This document shows, piece by piece, positions 37,472-44,768 of a stretch of DNA of 64,000 nucleotides. Position 1 is the first letter of the stretch. Every line of letters starts with the position of its first letter. The translations under genes were made by a program, and so were the position numbers. The notes beneath the pieces were generated by a model. The model saw only the letters and a program-made list of their open reading frames with translations. It was not told where the DNA came from and made no database searches. The DNA comes from Denitromonas sp. (GTDB lineage: Bacteria; Pseudomonadota; Gammaproteobacteria; Burkholderiales; Rhodocyclaceae). The stretch lies in assembly GCF_034676725.1 (NCBI RefSeq), contig NZ_JAUCBR010000004.1, forward strand, positions 124,001 through 188,000, written 5' to 3'.

Positions 37472-37521
37472 GGACAGAGTTCCGCTAGGTGCAGGATGGG
37501 AATGGGCGGGCTCGGATGTGC

Positions 37522-37593
37522 GGATAACGTTTGAATTCAGGGGACGGCAAAAAGCGCAGCTTTTTGACGGTCCGCTGGAATGAATTGTTGGGC
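37522..37593 (-). repeat. attC site 8 (distal end of array)
   Basis: Core sites GGATAAC (37522-37528) and GTTGGGC (37587-37593) bound a 72-bp imperfect palindrome. Its centre is CAAAAAGCGCAG-CTTTTTG, the same AAGCGCAGCTT-type hairpin seen in other sites of the array. Confidence 0.8.
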
Positions 37594-37601
37594 TACTGTC
37601 T

Positions 37602-37916
37602 TCACCGGATCAGTGGTGTGTTGAGCGTTCTTTTGCCTTCCTGCTCTTTCTTCTTGATAAGTTCCATGTGATTCATTCCAGAAAAACTCATAGAACCGTT
37701 ATCAAGCGACTCGTGCAAGTCTTCAAGCAGTTGGCGCTCGTCATCAAATTGTGGGTCGATCTCATAGAGGTAATCGCGCAGGCCATCGAATGCTTCAAGG
37801 GCAAGATCGAGTTTTTTGTGCACATGCTTGAGGCGTTCATTGAGATACCAGCCGTGGGCAAACCAAAGAACAATGGCCGTGATGATTATTGTTCTCTCTA
37901 TTCCACTCTCGAACAT
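37602..37916 (-). CDS. Cassette gene: small membrane-anchored protein, unknown function
   Basis: A 104-residue protein with an N-terminal hydrophobic helix (TIIITAIVLWFAHGWYL, about 9-25). A charged helical, coiled-coil-like region (HVHKKLDLALEAFDGLRDYL) and a basic tail follow. A good ribosome site, AGGAG, lies 8 bp before the ATG. It is the second ORF of the last cassette; the 63-residue ORF lies upstream. Base composition is clearly more AT-rich than the core genome. No family recognised. Confidence 0.6.
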   Translation of the reverse strand: MFESGIERTIIITAIVLWFAHGWYLNERLKHVHKKLDLALEAFDGLRDYLYEIDPQFDDERQLLEDLHESLDNGSMSFSGMNHMELIKKKEQEGKRTLNTPLIR

Positions 37917-37942
37917 AGACGTTCTCCTATTGTGCCCAACGA

Positions 37943-38134
37943 CTAATTGCCTCTATATCGTGCGGCTTCGCGCCAAGCACCTAGGGCCTGTGATTCTGTT
38001 CTGCCCTTAACTTCCAGCCTTTCCCCCATGTAATCGCCCACGGCGATCCACACGCTCTTTGATTTCTGGTAAACGGTTACTTCGTGCGGCTTGTCCCACA
38101 CGTTTACCCTGTGGTCTCTTGAGATATAACTCAT
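37943..38134 (-). CDS. Cassette gene: 63-residue conserved-type small protein
   Basis: A small soluble protein, MSYISRDHRVNVWDKPHEV then TVYQKSKSVWIAVGDYMGE, with a C-terminal QALGAWREAARYRGN helix. This layout is often seen in integron cassette products, but no function is known to me. It lies just inside the core site of the preceding attC (38160-38166). No clear attC separates it from the 104-residue ORF, although a GTTGGGC-like core lies directly after its stop (37934-37940). Confidence 0.6.
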   Translation of the reverse strand: MSYISRDHRVNVWDKPHEVTVYQKSKSVWIAVGDYMGERLEVKGRTESQALGAWREAARYRGN

Positions 38135-38159
38135 GACTTACTCCATGGAACCCGGTGGA

Positions 38160-38240
38160 GCCCAACGTAGAAATGACCGGCGGACAGTAGGTCGGCGAAA
38201 GCCGGCCGATACGACGTCCGTGTCGATTGCCAAGTTAGGC
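38160..38240 (-). repeat. attC site 7
   Basis: GCCCAAC (38160-38166) and GTTAGGC (38234-38240) flank an 81-bp imperfect palindrome that includes GTCGGCGAAAGCCGGC. The stop of the next cassette gene falls inside the GTTAGGC core. Confidence 0.85.
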
Positions 38241-38930
38241 CGGCCTTCGCGCTGCGGACGCCAGGGAGGCGCCGTATTCCCGCACGTATTCAATTTGCAC
38301 AGGATCCTCCACCTCCAGAACACCGTCGAACAAATACTCCCAGTTGTCGCTGCTTGGTTTCCCGACGCCCTGCCAATACCGACGGGCGTCTTCAATGTCG
38401 TTCGAATGAAAGAAACCGTCAAACCATGCCACGTTAACCTTCGTGAGCCTCAAAGTGAACGTGGGACGTACTCGGAGGATGTAGACGTTCCGTCCAAGCA
38501 TGGCGCGGAGCATTGCCTCTCCCTGGGCCGATCGCTCGGCCAAGTACAAGCATGAGAGTCGGCTAACGGCACCGGGCGCCACCTCTCGCCTGACTCGCTC
38601 AAAGGCAAGTTCAACATCCGAGCTGCGAAGGGCATCCTGCTTGGTTTCATCCGACATAAGCTCCACTTCGTTGAAGCCGTTCGCGATCTTCATGCCCTGT
38701 CTCAGAATTCCTGCTCGCACGATTTCACCAGCAGCTCTGGGAGTTACAGCGCTTGGCGGATGGAAGCCCAGCGCGAGATCTTCAAGGGACGTATCGTCAA
38801 TGGATCGGTGAATTTCTCCGATGCCCTTGTCCAAGAGTGCCAGGGCGTTCGGAGACATGAGTCGGCCACTCAACGCCAAGTTGTGGCATGGGAACCAGTT
38901 CCCGAGGTCAATAGCGTGGATGAACTCCAT
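38235..38930 (-). CDS. Cassette gene: 231-residue protein, possibly DUF2441-like
   Basis: The start is placed at 38930 (MEFIHAIDLGNWFPCHN) because the longer open frame to 39065 would run through an attC site. A mid-protein SRLSCLYLAERS segment, VYILRVRP and a later IEDARRYWQGVG followed by NWEYLFDGVLEVED resemble the DUF2441 layout as I know it. That resemblance is from memory and weak. No signal peptide or membrane helix is seen. Lower GC than core genes. Function unknown. Confidence 0.65.
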   Translation of the reverse strand: MEFIHAIDLGNWFPCHNLALSGRLMSPNALALLDKGIGEIHRSIDDTSLEDLALGFHPPSAVTPRAAGEIVRAGILRQGMKIANGFNEVELMSDETKQDALRSSDVELAFERVRREVAPGAVSRLSCLYLAERSAQGEAMLRAMLGRNVYILRVRPTFTLRLTKVNVAWFDGFFHSNDIEDARRYWQGVGKPSSDNWEYLFDGVLEVEDPVQIEYVREYGASLASAARRPA

Positions 38931-38938
38931 GGAAAGAG

Positions 38939-39028
38939 GTCTAACGTTGGACGTAACGGGCGCCGGAGCGCAGCGGAGGGAACCAAAATGCGCAGCATTT
39001 TGGCGTCCCGTTGACGGACTGGTTAGGG
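38939..39028 (-). repeat. attC site 6
   Basis: GTCTAAC (38939-38945) and GTTAGGG (39022-39028) bound a 90-bp imperfect palindrome with central hairpin CCAAAATGCGCAG-CATTTTGG, matching the GCGCAGC loop type of sites 1, 4 and 8. Confidence 0.85.
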
Positions 39029-39565
39029 CACATGGCGCAGAGGTCGCATCTTTGAATAGGCCCACGTGCCTAGTTCCGGCATGACGTAGAGGTAGTTCTG
39101 ATAAGGCGCTGCGTACGTGTACTCGCGATAACCATCGACGGTATTTCCTGTGATAGTCAAGCTTCGCGCCGTGTGACGAACGAGCAGATCGTATGCCAGT
39201 TCGTCAGCTTCTTGAGTTGACAGCGCTCGCGGTGATACGAGTTGGCGATGTGCGAAAACCAAGTGCTGCAGTTCTGCCAAGCGCTCACCGCCACTGAGCA
39301 GCAATTGCCGCGAAATTTCTTCACTTAGAGCCGCCGCCTCGTCGGTGACCTTGTGTAGAAGGCGTAATTGGCCAAAGTACGCAACGATGTTGAAGATGTA
39401 GTCGGACTTCGGGCTGCGTGCGTCGCGAATGCACTCAAGGAGGACCGGCATGTATTTGATGTCGTGGAGCAGCAAGTCTTCGTCTTGCTCCATCAGCTCA
39501 ATTTCTTCGTCGTATGCCCATTCGCGCAAATCCGCGTCGGAAAGATCGCAAGGGTTCTCAATCAT
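39023..39565 (-). CDS. Cassette gene: 180-residue acidic protein, unknown
   Basis: Acidic, mostly helical protein beginning MIENPCDLSDADLREWAYDE. It has LLHDIKYMPVLLECIRDARSP, compatible with a helical-repeat fold, and a C-terminal TYAAPYQNYLYVMPELG. No catalytic motif, signal or membrane segment is visible. The stop lies within the attC core at 39022-39028. Unlike neighbours outside the array, codon use is mixed with many A/T-ending codons. Function unknown. Confidence 0.65.
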   Translation of the reverse strand: MIENPCDLSDADLREWAYDEEIELMEQDEDLLLHDIKYMPVLLECIRDARSPKSDYIFNIVAYFGQLRLLHKVTDEAAALSEEISRQLLLSGGERLAELQHLVFAHRQLVSPRALSTQEADELAYDLLVRHTARSLTITGNTVDGYREYTYAAPYQNYLYVMPELGTWAYSKMRPLRHVP

Positions 39566-39580
39566 GGTGGCGTGGGTGGG

Positions 39581-39656
39581 CCCTAACGTTTGGTTAAGGG
39601 GCGGGCTTTAGCCCGTCCCAGTGAGCGAAGCGAACGATTTGAACCATTTGTTAGGC
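39581..39656 (-). repeat. attC site 5
   Basis: CCCTAAC (39581-39587) and GTTAGGC (39650-39656) enclose a 76-bp palindrome. The inner stem TTTGGTT pairs with GAACCATTT, and GGGGCGGGCTTTAGCCCGTCCC forms the central hairpin. Confidence 0.9.
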
Positions 39657-40001
39657 CTCGGCGGAATACTTTTGGGTGATTAAAACAGTAGGACGGAGCC
39701 TTAGCCAGATACTCTCGCGGTCGGAAATCAATATTTCCAAAGTTTCGATGCGTGGGTCTTGAAGGTAGCGGACGTCTTTAACGGAGAGAGCAACAAAACT
39801 ATAAAGTTCCATGCCATTGTGACGAATGGTTAACGATAGATCTTTGTAAGCCGGGTAGATTCCAAATTCTATGTCATATTCGCCGAGCGAGACATGATAG
39901 GAAAAATCGTTGTATGGCCACGGTGTATCAGGGCTTGCCCGTTCCGGCTCAACCTCGAAGAAGCTAAGAAGCTCATGTTCTTCGGCACTGATGTAGTTCA
40001 T
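39651..40001 (-). CDS. Cassette gene: 116-residue protein, unknown
   Basis: A predicted beta-rich soluble protein, MNYISAEEHELLSFFEVEPE, with alternating hydrophobic strands (FSYHVSLGEYDIEFGIYP; LSLTIRHNGMELYSFVALSV; ESIWLRLRPTVLI). The size and beta pattern resemble small immunity or binding proteins, but nothing specific is recognisable. The ATG lies just inside the core of the preceding attC (40007-40013), as expected for a one-gene cassette. AT-rich relative to the genome. Confidence 0.65.
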   Translation of the reverse strand: MNYISAEEHELLSFFEVEPERASPDTPWPYNDFSYHVSLGEYDIEFGIYPAYKDLSLTIRHNGMELYSFVALSVKDVRYLQDPRIETLEILISDRESIWLRLRPTVLITQKYSAEA

Positions 40002-40006
40002 GGAAA

Positions 40007-40102
40007 GCCTAACGTAGAAGTGAGGGGCAGCCGGAGCGCGAAGCGCGGAGGGAGCCCAAAAGCGCAGCTTTTGGGCTGTCCCGCTCGACTGCTGGGTTAG
40101 AC
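40007..40102 (-). repeat. attC site 4
   Basis: GCCTAAC (40007-40013) and GTTAGAC (40096-40102) bound a 96-bp palindrome with central hairpin CCCAAAAGCGCAG-CTTTTGGG. Confidence 0.9.
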
Positions 40103-40109
40103 GGTTGGC

Positions 40110-40454
40110 TCATGATTGCGTGACGACTTTCTCTACGCTACGAGCGCAGAAGGTAATGGCGCCCCATGAGCATTCAAAATCGGCAACCTCAATCTTGATG
40201 TTTTCCAATCCGTCTGCGGATCGGTCATAGAACACCATGCCTCTCGTGGGCCGCGGAAACCCCTCTTCAATTTTGAGATTGATCGGCTGCCAGAACCGCA
40301 GAGTGACGCTGTCAGTGTTTTTCTGTAGCGTAATCTCGATGAATGACTCGCTCGGCTCCTCGCTGTCAATGTGATAGCGAAAGTCGCTGATGTCGTATTC
40401 GTGGGGCCTGTGCAAAATGGGATGAAGTTTTGGTTCGTCCATTGGTACGTGCAT
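40110..40454 (-). CDS. Cassette gene: 114-residue protein, unknown
   Basis: A predicted beta-rich soluble protein beginning MHVPMDEPKLHPIL (an alternative start is the Met at residue 5). It has ESFIEITLQKNTDSVTLRFW and GLENIKIEVADFECSWGAIT. No motif, signal or membrane segment is seen. Flanked by attC sites 3 and 4, which defines it as a single-gene cassette. Function unknown. Confidence 0.65.
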   Translation of the reverse strand: MHVPMDEPKLHPILHRPHEYDISDFRYHIDSEEPSESFIEITLQKNTDSVTLRFWQPINLKIEEGFPRPTRGMVFYDRSADGLENIKIEVADFECSWGAITFCARSVEKVVTQS

Positions 40455-40480
40455 GCGTAATGAGAGTTTTGAAAGGTGCC

Positions 40481-40558
40481 GTCTAACGTGTAGCTAAGGG
40501 GCGCGCCGAAGGCGCGTCCCAGCGACCGGAGGGAGCGAACTTGAGCGTAGGGTTAGGT
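40481..40558 (-). repeat. attC site 3
   Basis: GTCTAAC (40481-40487) and GTTAGGT (40552-40558) bound a 78-bp imperfect palindrome with central GGGGCGCGCC-GAAGGCGCGTCCC. Confidence 0.88.
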
Positions 40559-40584
40559 GGCATTGTTTTCAATCGCAGCATTAT

Positions 40585-40911
40585 CTATGAAAGCACAGGC
40601 TTAACTATGGAATGTATTTCGGAACAGAGTGCGTGCGCTTGTTCGTACGACAAGCCGATAACTGCTGGTACTTGAGAAGCGGGAACGGACGACGCTCCGT
40701 ACAGCATTTCTCGCAGTGCACCTAATGTTGCCAATGCCACAGTTTGATCGGCACCAGAAACGACAGTAGGCCAGTGTTCAAGGACTTGTTCCAATCCCTC
40801 CAGCTCGATACCAAATAGTGTTGGACATTCAAAGTCCCAGTGCTCCACCCAATATTGGAGGGCACGGCGTACAGCTTCTTGAGATGCGGGAGAGATAGCG
40901 GCGAAGTCCAT
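40585..40911 (-). CDS. Cassette gene: 108-residue helical protein, unknown
   Basis: A small all-helical protein, MDFAAISPASQEAVRRALQY, then WVEHWDFECPTLFGIELEGLE and a C-terminal LSYEQAHALCSEIHSIVKPV. No enzyme motif or signal peptide is visible. The ATG is 4 bp inside the core of attC 2. Function unknown. Confidence 0.65.
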   Translation of the reverse strand: MDFAAISPASQEAVRRALQYWVEHWDFECPTLFGIELEGLEQVLEHWPTVVSGADQTVALATLGALREMLYGASSVPASQVPAVIGLSYEQAHALCSEIHSIVKPVLS

Positions 40912-40914
40912 GAC

Positions 40915-40983
40915 ACCTAACGTCTGAATTCACCGGCCTTGCGCGGCTTTATGCGCAAGGTCCGGTGGAATGATGGGTTGGGC
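40915..40983 (-). repeat. attC site 2
   Basis: ACCTAAC (40915-40921) and GTTGGGC (40977-40983) enclose a 69-bp palindrome: TTCACCGG pairs with CCGGTGGAA and CCTTGCGC-GCGCAAGG forms the centre. It is the shortest attC of the array. Confidence 0.9.
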
Positions 40984-40989
40984 GTCCAC

Positions 40990-41547
40990 TTATGCATAGC
41001 TATGCTGAAAGAAATTTGGAACGTAGCCCTCACGGATTTTGCGTTCCCACAGATCAAGCCAAGTGCCGCCCATCTCCCAGAATGCACGGCATTGTTCGAT
41101 GTAGGTCAGCACGGGCTCAACGTGGCCAACCTTCAGAAGCGCCTTAGCGAGCTGCATGGTCGGACCGAAACTGTTGAGTTGCGGAGAGCCTGGTGTTTGC
41201 CCTGACGCATGTAGCTCGCTGATTGCGGTTACAGAGTCTTGGCTATTCAGCGCAAGAAGGCCCAGAACGGTATGACCAAGATGGATAGCGTTGCCGTAGT
41301 TCCAGTTGTCTTGAAATACCTGCGCCAAAGCGAGGGCGTGTTCGGCAAACTGTTTTGCTTCGGCAAACCGACCAAGGTGAAACGCCGCTGCTGCGGCAGA
41401 CGGAAGGTGAGTAAACGCCTTAGAGTCTTCGTCGGCCTCAGCGAGTTGCGCTAGCTCGCCAGGAGCACGATCGAGAAAGATCTGCCGCATTGCGGCCTCC
41501 ATTTCAGGCGTGAACGGTTCCTTCTCGGTTTCTTCTTCGTAGCTCAT
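40990..41547 (-). CDS. Cassette gene: TPR-like helical-repeat protein
   Basis: The start at 41547 (MSYEEETEKEPFTPEMEAAM) gives 185 residues; an in-frame ATG at 41571 would run into the attC. The middle contains tandem helix pairs resembling tetratricopeptide units: AAAAAFHLGRFAEAKQFAEH, ALAQVFQDNWNYGNAIHLGH and MQLAKALLKVGHVEPVLTYI. Such folds mediate protein contacts. No further assignment is possible. Confidence 0.7.
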   Translation of the reverse strand: MSYEEETEKEPFTPEMEAAMRQIFLDRAPGELAQLAEADEDSKAFTHLPSAAAAAFHLGRFAEAKQFAEHALALAQVFQDNWNYGNAIHLGHTVLGLLALNSQDSVTAISELHASGQTPGSPQLNSFGPTMQLAKALLKVGHVEPVLTYIEQCRAFWEMGGTWLDLWERKIREGYVPNFFQHSYA

Positions 41548-41565
41548 GCGACGTGGCCTTTGGAC

Positions 41566-41664
41566 GCCCAACGTTTGACGTGAGGGGCCGCCGTAGCGGC
41601 GAAGCCGCGAAGGGAACCCACAAGCGCAGCTTGTGGGCGGTCCCTCTCGACGGAGCGGTTAGGC
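41566..41664 (-). repeat. attC site 1 (proximal)
   Basis: GCCCAAC (41566-41572) and GTTAGGC (41658-41664) bound a 99-bp imperfect palindrome with central CCCACAAGCGCAG-CTTGTGGG. It follows the first cassette gene, nearest attI. Confidence 0.9.
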
Positions 41665-41676
41665 GGATAGTCCATG

Positions 41677-42078
41677 CTATTTGGGTTGGCGAGTGACGTC
41701 CCATCCATCATAAACAACACCCGGAAATTTCTTGGCAAACAGGAAAAGCTCACTATTACGTTTGTGCAGAGACTTGGGGGTATGAATTTCAATCTTGGCT
41801 AGTTGAAGCCAAAACTTTCCGTTTTCATCTTGATGCTCTTCGACGTACTGATACCCGCTTGATTGGAGTTTTTTGCTGATCTCAAGCAATGGTGCTCTCT
41901 TTGTGGAAATGAAGAAAAACCCCCACTGCAACGGTTTTGATGTATCAAACCCGGGCGTGGTTTTCATCTGTTCGAATGCACCGGCGACCTTCTCATAATC
42001 GAATGGTGAATCGGATTGCGCGTGTGCGACTGCGACAAGACCGAATAACATAAATACCGTCGTGAAGAATCGTTTCAT
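41677..42078 (-). CDS. First cassette gene: exported RraB-like domain protein
   Basis: A 133-residue protein with a clear Sec signal peptide (KRFFTTVFMLFGLVAVAHAQ, cleavage after AHA near residue 20). The mature part has WGFFFISTKRAPLLEISKKL, then FWLQLAKIEI and a terminal FPGVVYDGWDV. This resembles the RraB (ribonuclease E inhibitor B) fold, which commonly ends in a YDGWE-type motif. A secreted version cannot inhibit RNase E, so only the fold resemblance is claimed. Being first in the array it would be best transcribed from any Pc promoter. Confidence 0.68.
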   Translation of the reverse strand: MKRFFTTVFMLFGLVAVAHAQSDSPFDYEKVAGAFEQMKTTPGFDTSKPLQWGFFFISTKRAPLLEISKKLQSSGYQYVEEHQDENGKFWLQLAKIEIHTPKSLHKRNSELFLFAKKFPGVVYDGWDVTRQPK

Positions 42079-42079
42079 G

Positions 42080-42224
42080 AGGGACGCCTAACGTGTTGTA
42101 GACGTCAAAAGTGACGTATACATCTGACGCTTGACGTCTACATCCGAGAGCGCGTCACATGCATTCTTCATTTTTTTTTGGCCGATGCTAGCCTGTACAT
42201 TCTTTCACCCCCTCGGTGTTTGTC
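42080..42224 (-). other. attI: attI-like recombination site and integrase/cassette promoter region
   Basis: This lies between the first cassette and the integrase start codon. The core site GCCTAAC (42086-42092; GTTAGGC on the cassette strand) marks the attI crossover. Next to it is a perfect 12-bp inverted repeat, TGTAGACGTCAA at 42097-42108 and TTGACGTCTACA at 42131-42142, with a related GTGACGTATACA between them. These are candidate integrase-binding or operator sites. I cannot assign Pc or Pint boxes with confidence. Confidence 0.75.
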
Positions 42225-42384
42225 ATGGCAAGTACAGCGTGTCAATGCCGATTTAAAACTGACACGCTTTTCCGGCGGTTGCCGATTTAAAACTGATACA
42301 CCCCTATCTCATTGACATGTGCGACGCTGCGCCCCGAAGGGAGGGCCGAAGGCCCGAGCGCAGGGGGGCAGCGTCGCGCGGCCC

Positions 42385-43164
42385 TCAGCCGGCAGCGGCG
42401 AGCGGCTGTACCATCCCGGCCTTGCGCTGGTGCTTGAGCCGGTAGCTCTCGCCGCTGATCGGCACGATGTGCGCGTGATGCAGCAGCCGATCAAGCAGCG
42501 CCGCCGTGAGCGTGGCGTCCTGGGCGAAGGTGCTGTCCCACTGCCCGAACGACAGGTTGCTGGTCACGATCAGGCTGCCGCGCTCGTAGCGCGCCGCAAT
42601 CACCTGGAAGAATAGGTTGGCCTGCTCGCGCGTCATCGGCAGGTAGCCGATCTCATCGACGATCAGCAGCCGGTAGGCGTTGATCGAGCGCTGCATCATG
42701 CTCTTGAGCTGGTTGCGCTCGTGCGCCAGCACCAGCGTCAGCAGCAGATCGGCGGCGGTGGTGAAGCGCGTCTTGATGCCCGCCTGCGTGGCGCGGTAGC
42801 CCAGCGCGATGGCCAGATGGGTCTTGCCCACGCCGCTGGGGCCCACCAGTACGACGTTTTCGGCACGCTCGACGAAGGCGAGGCTGGCCAACTCTTCAAG
42901 CTGGCTGCGCTTGAGGCCGCTGGCAAAGCCATAATCGAAGTCCTCCAGCGTCTTGATCGCGGGGAAGCCGGCCAGGCGGGTGAGCATGCTCTGCTTACGG
43001 CTGTGCCGTCCGGCCGCCTCGGCGCGGAGCAATTGTTCGAGGAAGTCGCTGTAGCCCAGTTGGTCGGTGGCTGCCTGCTGCGCCGCTGCGGCATAGCCCT
43101 GGGCGGTCAGCGGCAGGCTCAAGGTCTGACACAGCGTCTGGATCCGTTCGTATTGCAGGTTCAT
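42385..43164 (-). CDS. istB: IS21-family helper ATPase IstB
   Basis: AAA+ ATPase of 259 residues that assists the IstA transposase in target selection. Walker A GPSGVGKTHLAIALGY (about 109-124), Walker B RLLIVDEIGYLP and sensor region LIVTSNLSFGQW are present, and the family N-terminus is seen in LEQLLRAEAAGRHSRK. Its start overlaps the istA stop by 4 bp. Full length. Confidence 0.95.
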   Translation of the reverse strand: MNLQYERIQTLCQTLSLPLTAQGYAAAAQQAATDQLGYSDFLEQLLRAEAAGRHSRKQSMLTRLAGFPAIKTLEDFDYGFASGLKRSQLEELASLAFVERAENVVLVGPSGVGKTHLAIALGYRATQAGIKTRFTTAADLLLTLVLAHERNQLKSMMQRSINAYRLLIVDEIGYLPMTREQANLFFQVIAARYERGSLIVTSNLSFGQWDSTFAQDATLTAALLDRLLHHAHIVPISGESYRLKHQRKAGMVQPLAAAG

Positions 43165-44291
43165 GCGCCGATCTCCTGCGAACGCTGCAGCGTCTGTAGC
43201 AACTGGTCATAGATGGCCAGCGGATGCTGGGCGGGTTGTGCCGTTTCGAGGTGCGCACGCACGCCGGGCGGGCGCGTGGGCGCCTCCTGTTGCGCTGCTG
43301 CAGCCTGCGGCCGGGCGCCCTCGATGTCGCCGCGCCACGGCGGCGCCAAGGGCTGCAGCGCGGCCCGTTCAGCGGCCAGCCGGGTCAGCGGGGGCTCGCC
43401 AGTGGTGCCATGCACGCGCACGTTGGCGACCTCGTCGAGCCAGCGGCGCACCTGCACCGTGGCCGTGGCGGCGTCGAGCACCAGGCCGGCCTGCTTGAAC
43501 TGTGCAACCAAAGGCACATAGAACGAGCGGCGCAGATAGCCGTTGAAGCGCTCGACCTTACCCTTGGTGCGCGCCCGGTAGGGGCGGCACAGCTTGATCA
43601 CGAACCCGGCGTGACGGGCGTAGTCGAGAAAGCCGGCGTGAAAGCGGTGTGCGCCTTCGCCCTGGACATCGCGTTCGAGCACGACCGTCTTCATGTTGTC
43701 GTACAGCACCTGGCGCACCACGCCTCCGAACGCGGCGAAGCTGCGCTCGTGGCAGCCGATCAGCGTGCTCACCTTCATGTCGGCGACAAACTCGACGTAG
43801 CTCATGCGGCTGTAGCCGAGCGTGGCGCAGAACGCGTACAGCGGTTGTGCACCCTTACGAAACTCCACCCAGTCGACCTGCATCTGGTGGCCCGGCGCCG
43901 TCTCGAAGCGCACCACCGGCTCTTGTGGCTGCGCCGGCTTGAGCGTGTGCATGAACGCGCGCAACTGGCTGGCGCCGCCCTGATAGCCCTGCGCCACGAT
44001 CTCGCGCATCAGGACCGTCGCAGGGATCCAGTGCGGGTGCGCCGCCGCCTGGCGCTCACGCAAGTACGCCTCGAAGGGCGCCAGCTTCGTTACCCGCCTG
44101 ACCTTGCGCTCGTAGCGTGGCAGAGCCGGCGATGCCAGGTGCGCCCGCACCGTGTTCACCGCACATCCCACCTCCGCAGCAATGCGCCGAAGGCTCAGCC
44201 CGTGACGCCTCAACAGTTCGATTTCCACATACACCTCGTCTGTGATCACCCGGGCTCCAAATGGCCCGATCTTCTCAACTCGGTGTATCAA
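43161..44291 (-). CDS. istA: IS21-family transposase IstA
   Basis: DDE transposase of 376 residues. An N-terminal HTH (LLRRHGLSLRRIAAEVGCAVNTV) is followed by the rve catalytic core: first Asp in MQVDWVEF, second in VLYDNMKT, Glu in KGKVERFNGYLRRSF. A GTG 14 codons downstream (VITDEVYVEIELL) matches the usual family start and may be the real one. It appears intact, so the element may still be mobile. Confidence 0.94.
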   Translation of the reverse strand: MIHRVEKIGPFGARVITDEVYVEIELLRRHGLSLRRIAAEVGCAVNTVRAHLASPALPRYERKVRRVTKLAPFEAYLRERQAAAHPHWIPATVLMREIVAQGYQGGASQLRAFMHTLKPAQPQEPVVRFETAPGHQMQVDWVEFRKGAQPLYAFCATLGYSRMSYVEFVADMKVSTLIGCHERSFAAFGGVVRQVLYDNMKTVVLERDVQGEGAHRFHAGFLDYARHAGFVIKLCRPYRARTKGKVERFNGYLRRSFYVPLVAQFKQAGLVLDAATATVQVRRWLDEVANVRVHGTTGEPPLTRLAAERAALQPLAPPWRGDIEGARPQAAAAQQEAPTRPPGVRAHLETAQPAQHPLAIYDQLLQTLQRSQEIGA

Positions 44292-44339
44292 CTTTCAATC
44301 GGCAACCCGTATCAAATTACATCCGGCAGTGACACAGCG

Positions 44340-44768
44340 CAGCCCGCCCCACGACTGCTGGACCAGCTCAGGACCTCAATCAGATATCGCCACTATAGCC
44401 TGAGAACCGAAAAGGCATATGTCTATTGGGTTCGCGCCTACGTACATTACCACCGGTTGAAGCATCCGAGAGAGATGGGCGCGGCGGAAGTGACGGCGTT
44501 TCTGAACTGGCTGTCAGGCGCTCGGGGGTGTGCGCCGGCTACACACAATCAGGCGCTGTCCGCGATTCTGTTTCTGTACCGGGAGGTCTTGCAGGTCGAG
44601 CTACCCTGGCTCACCGAACTTCAGCGGCCCAAGCAGCGCGATTACGTTCCAGTGGTGCTTTCGCGTTCAGAGGTCGAGCATTTGCTCGCTGCCATCGAAG
44701 GCGTGGAAGGCTTGATCGCGCGACTGCTGTACGGAACGGGCATGCGCCTCATGGAGGGGCTGCGATTG
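44340..44768 (+). pseudogene. intI: intI middle fragment (codons 6-148)
   Basis: 143 codons from QPAPRLLDQLRTSIRYRHYS to the GTGMRLMEGLRL motif, open throughout, lying between the right CAGCG duplication and the left GCTGCGATTG duplication. It contains the N-terminal DNA-binding domain and the first catalytic Arg. A longer open frame crosses this piece from the IS21 side, but that is coincidental. Confidence 0.9.

Larger units (their letters stand above)
42240..44334 (-). mobile_element. IS21-family insertion sequence inside intI codon 5/6 junction
   Basis: The element is 2095 bp. The left terminal repeat begins TGTCAATGCCGATTTAAAAC and the right one, read inward, TGTCACTGCCGGATGTAATT. Each is followed by a second inner repeat (GGTTGCCGATT type at 42277-42302 and 44282-44307), the multiple-terminal-repeat pattern of IS21. 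A 5-bp duplication CAGCG flanks it at 42235-42239 and 44335-44339. It carries istA and istB on the - strand. A 10-bp stem GCGACGCTGC/GCAGCGTCGC (42321-42377) lies just after the istB stop. Both ends look intact. Confidence 0.93.

Noticed and set aside
37934..38010. A ninth attC between the two ORFs of the last cassette
   Set aside because: One core-like GTTGGGC is present, but no matching second core or inner palindrome could be found, so it is not listed as a site.
37500..42100. CRISPR-like array because of recurring GTTAGGC motifs
   Set aside because: The repeats are not identical units, spacing is 0.3-0.8 kb and genes lie between them; they fit attC sites. No cas genes are present.
42190..42224. 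LexA (SOS) box in the integrase promoter
   Set aside because: Only the half CTGT followed by ACAT is present at 42193-42200; the second half-site does not match.
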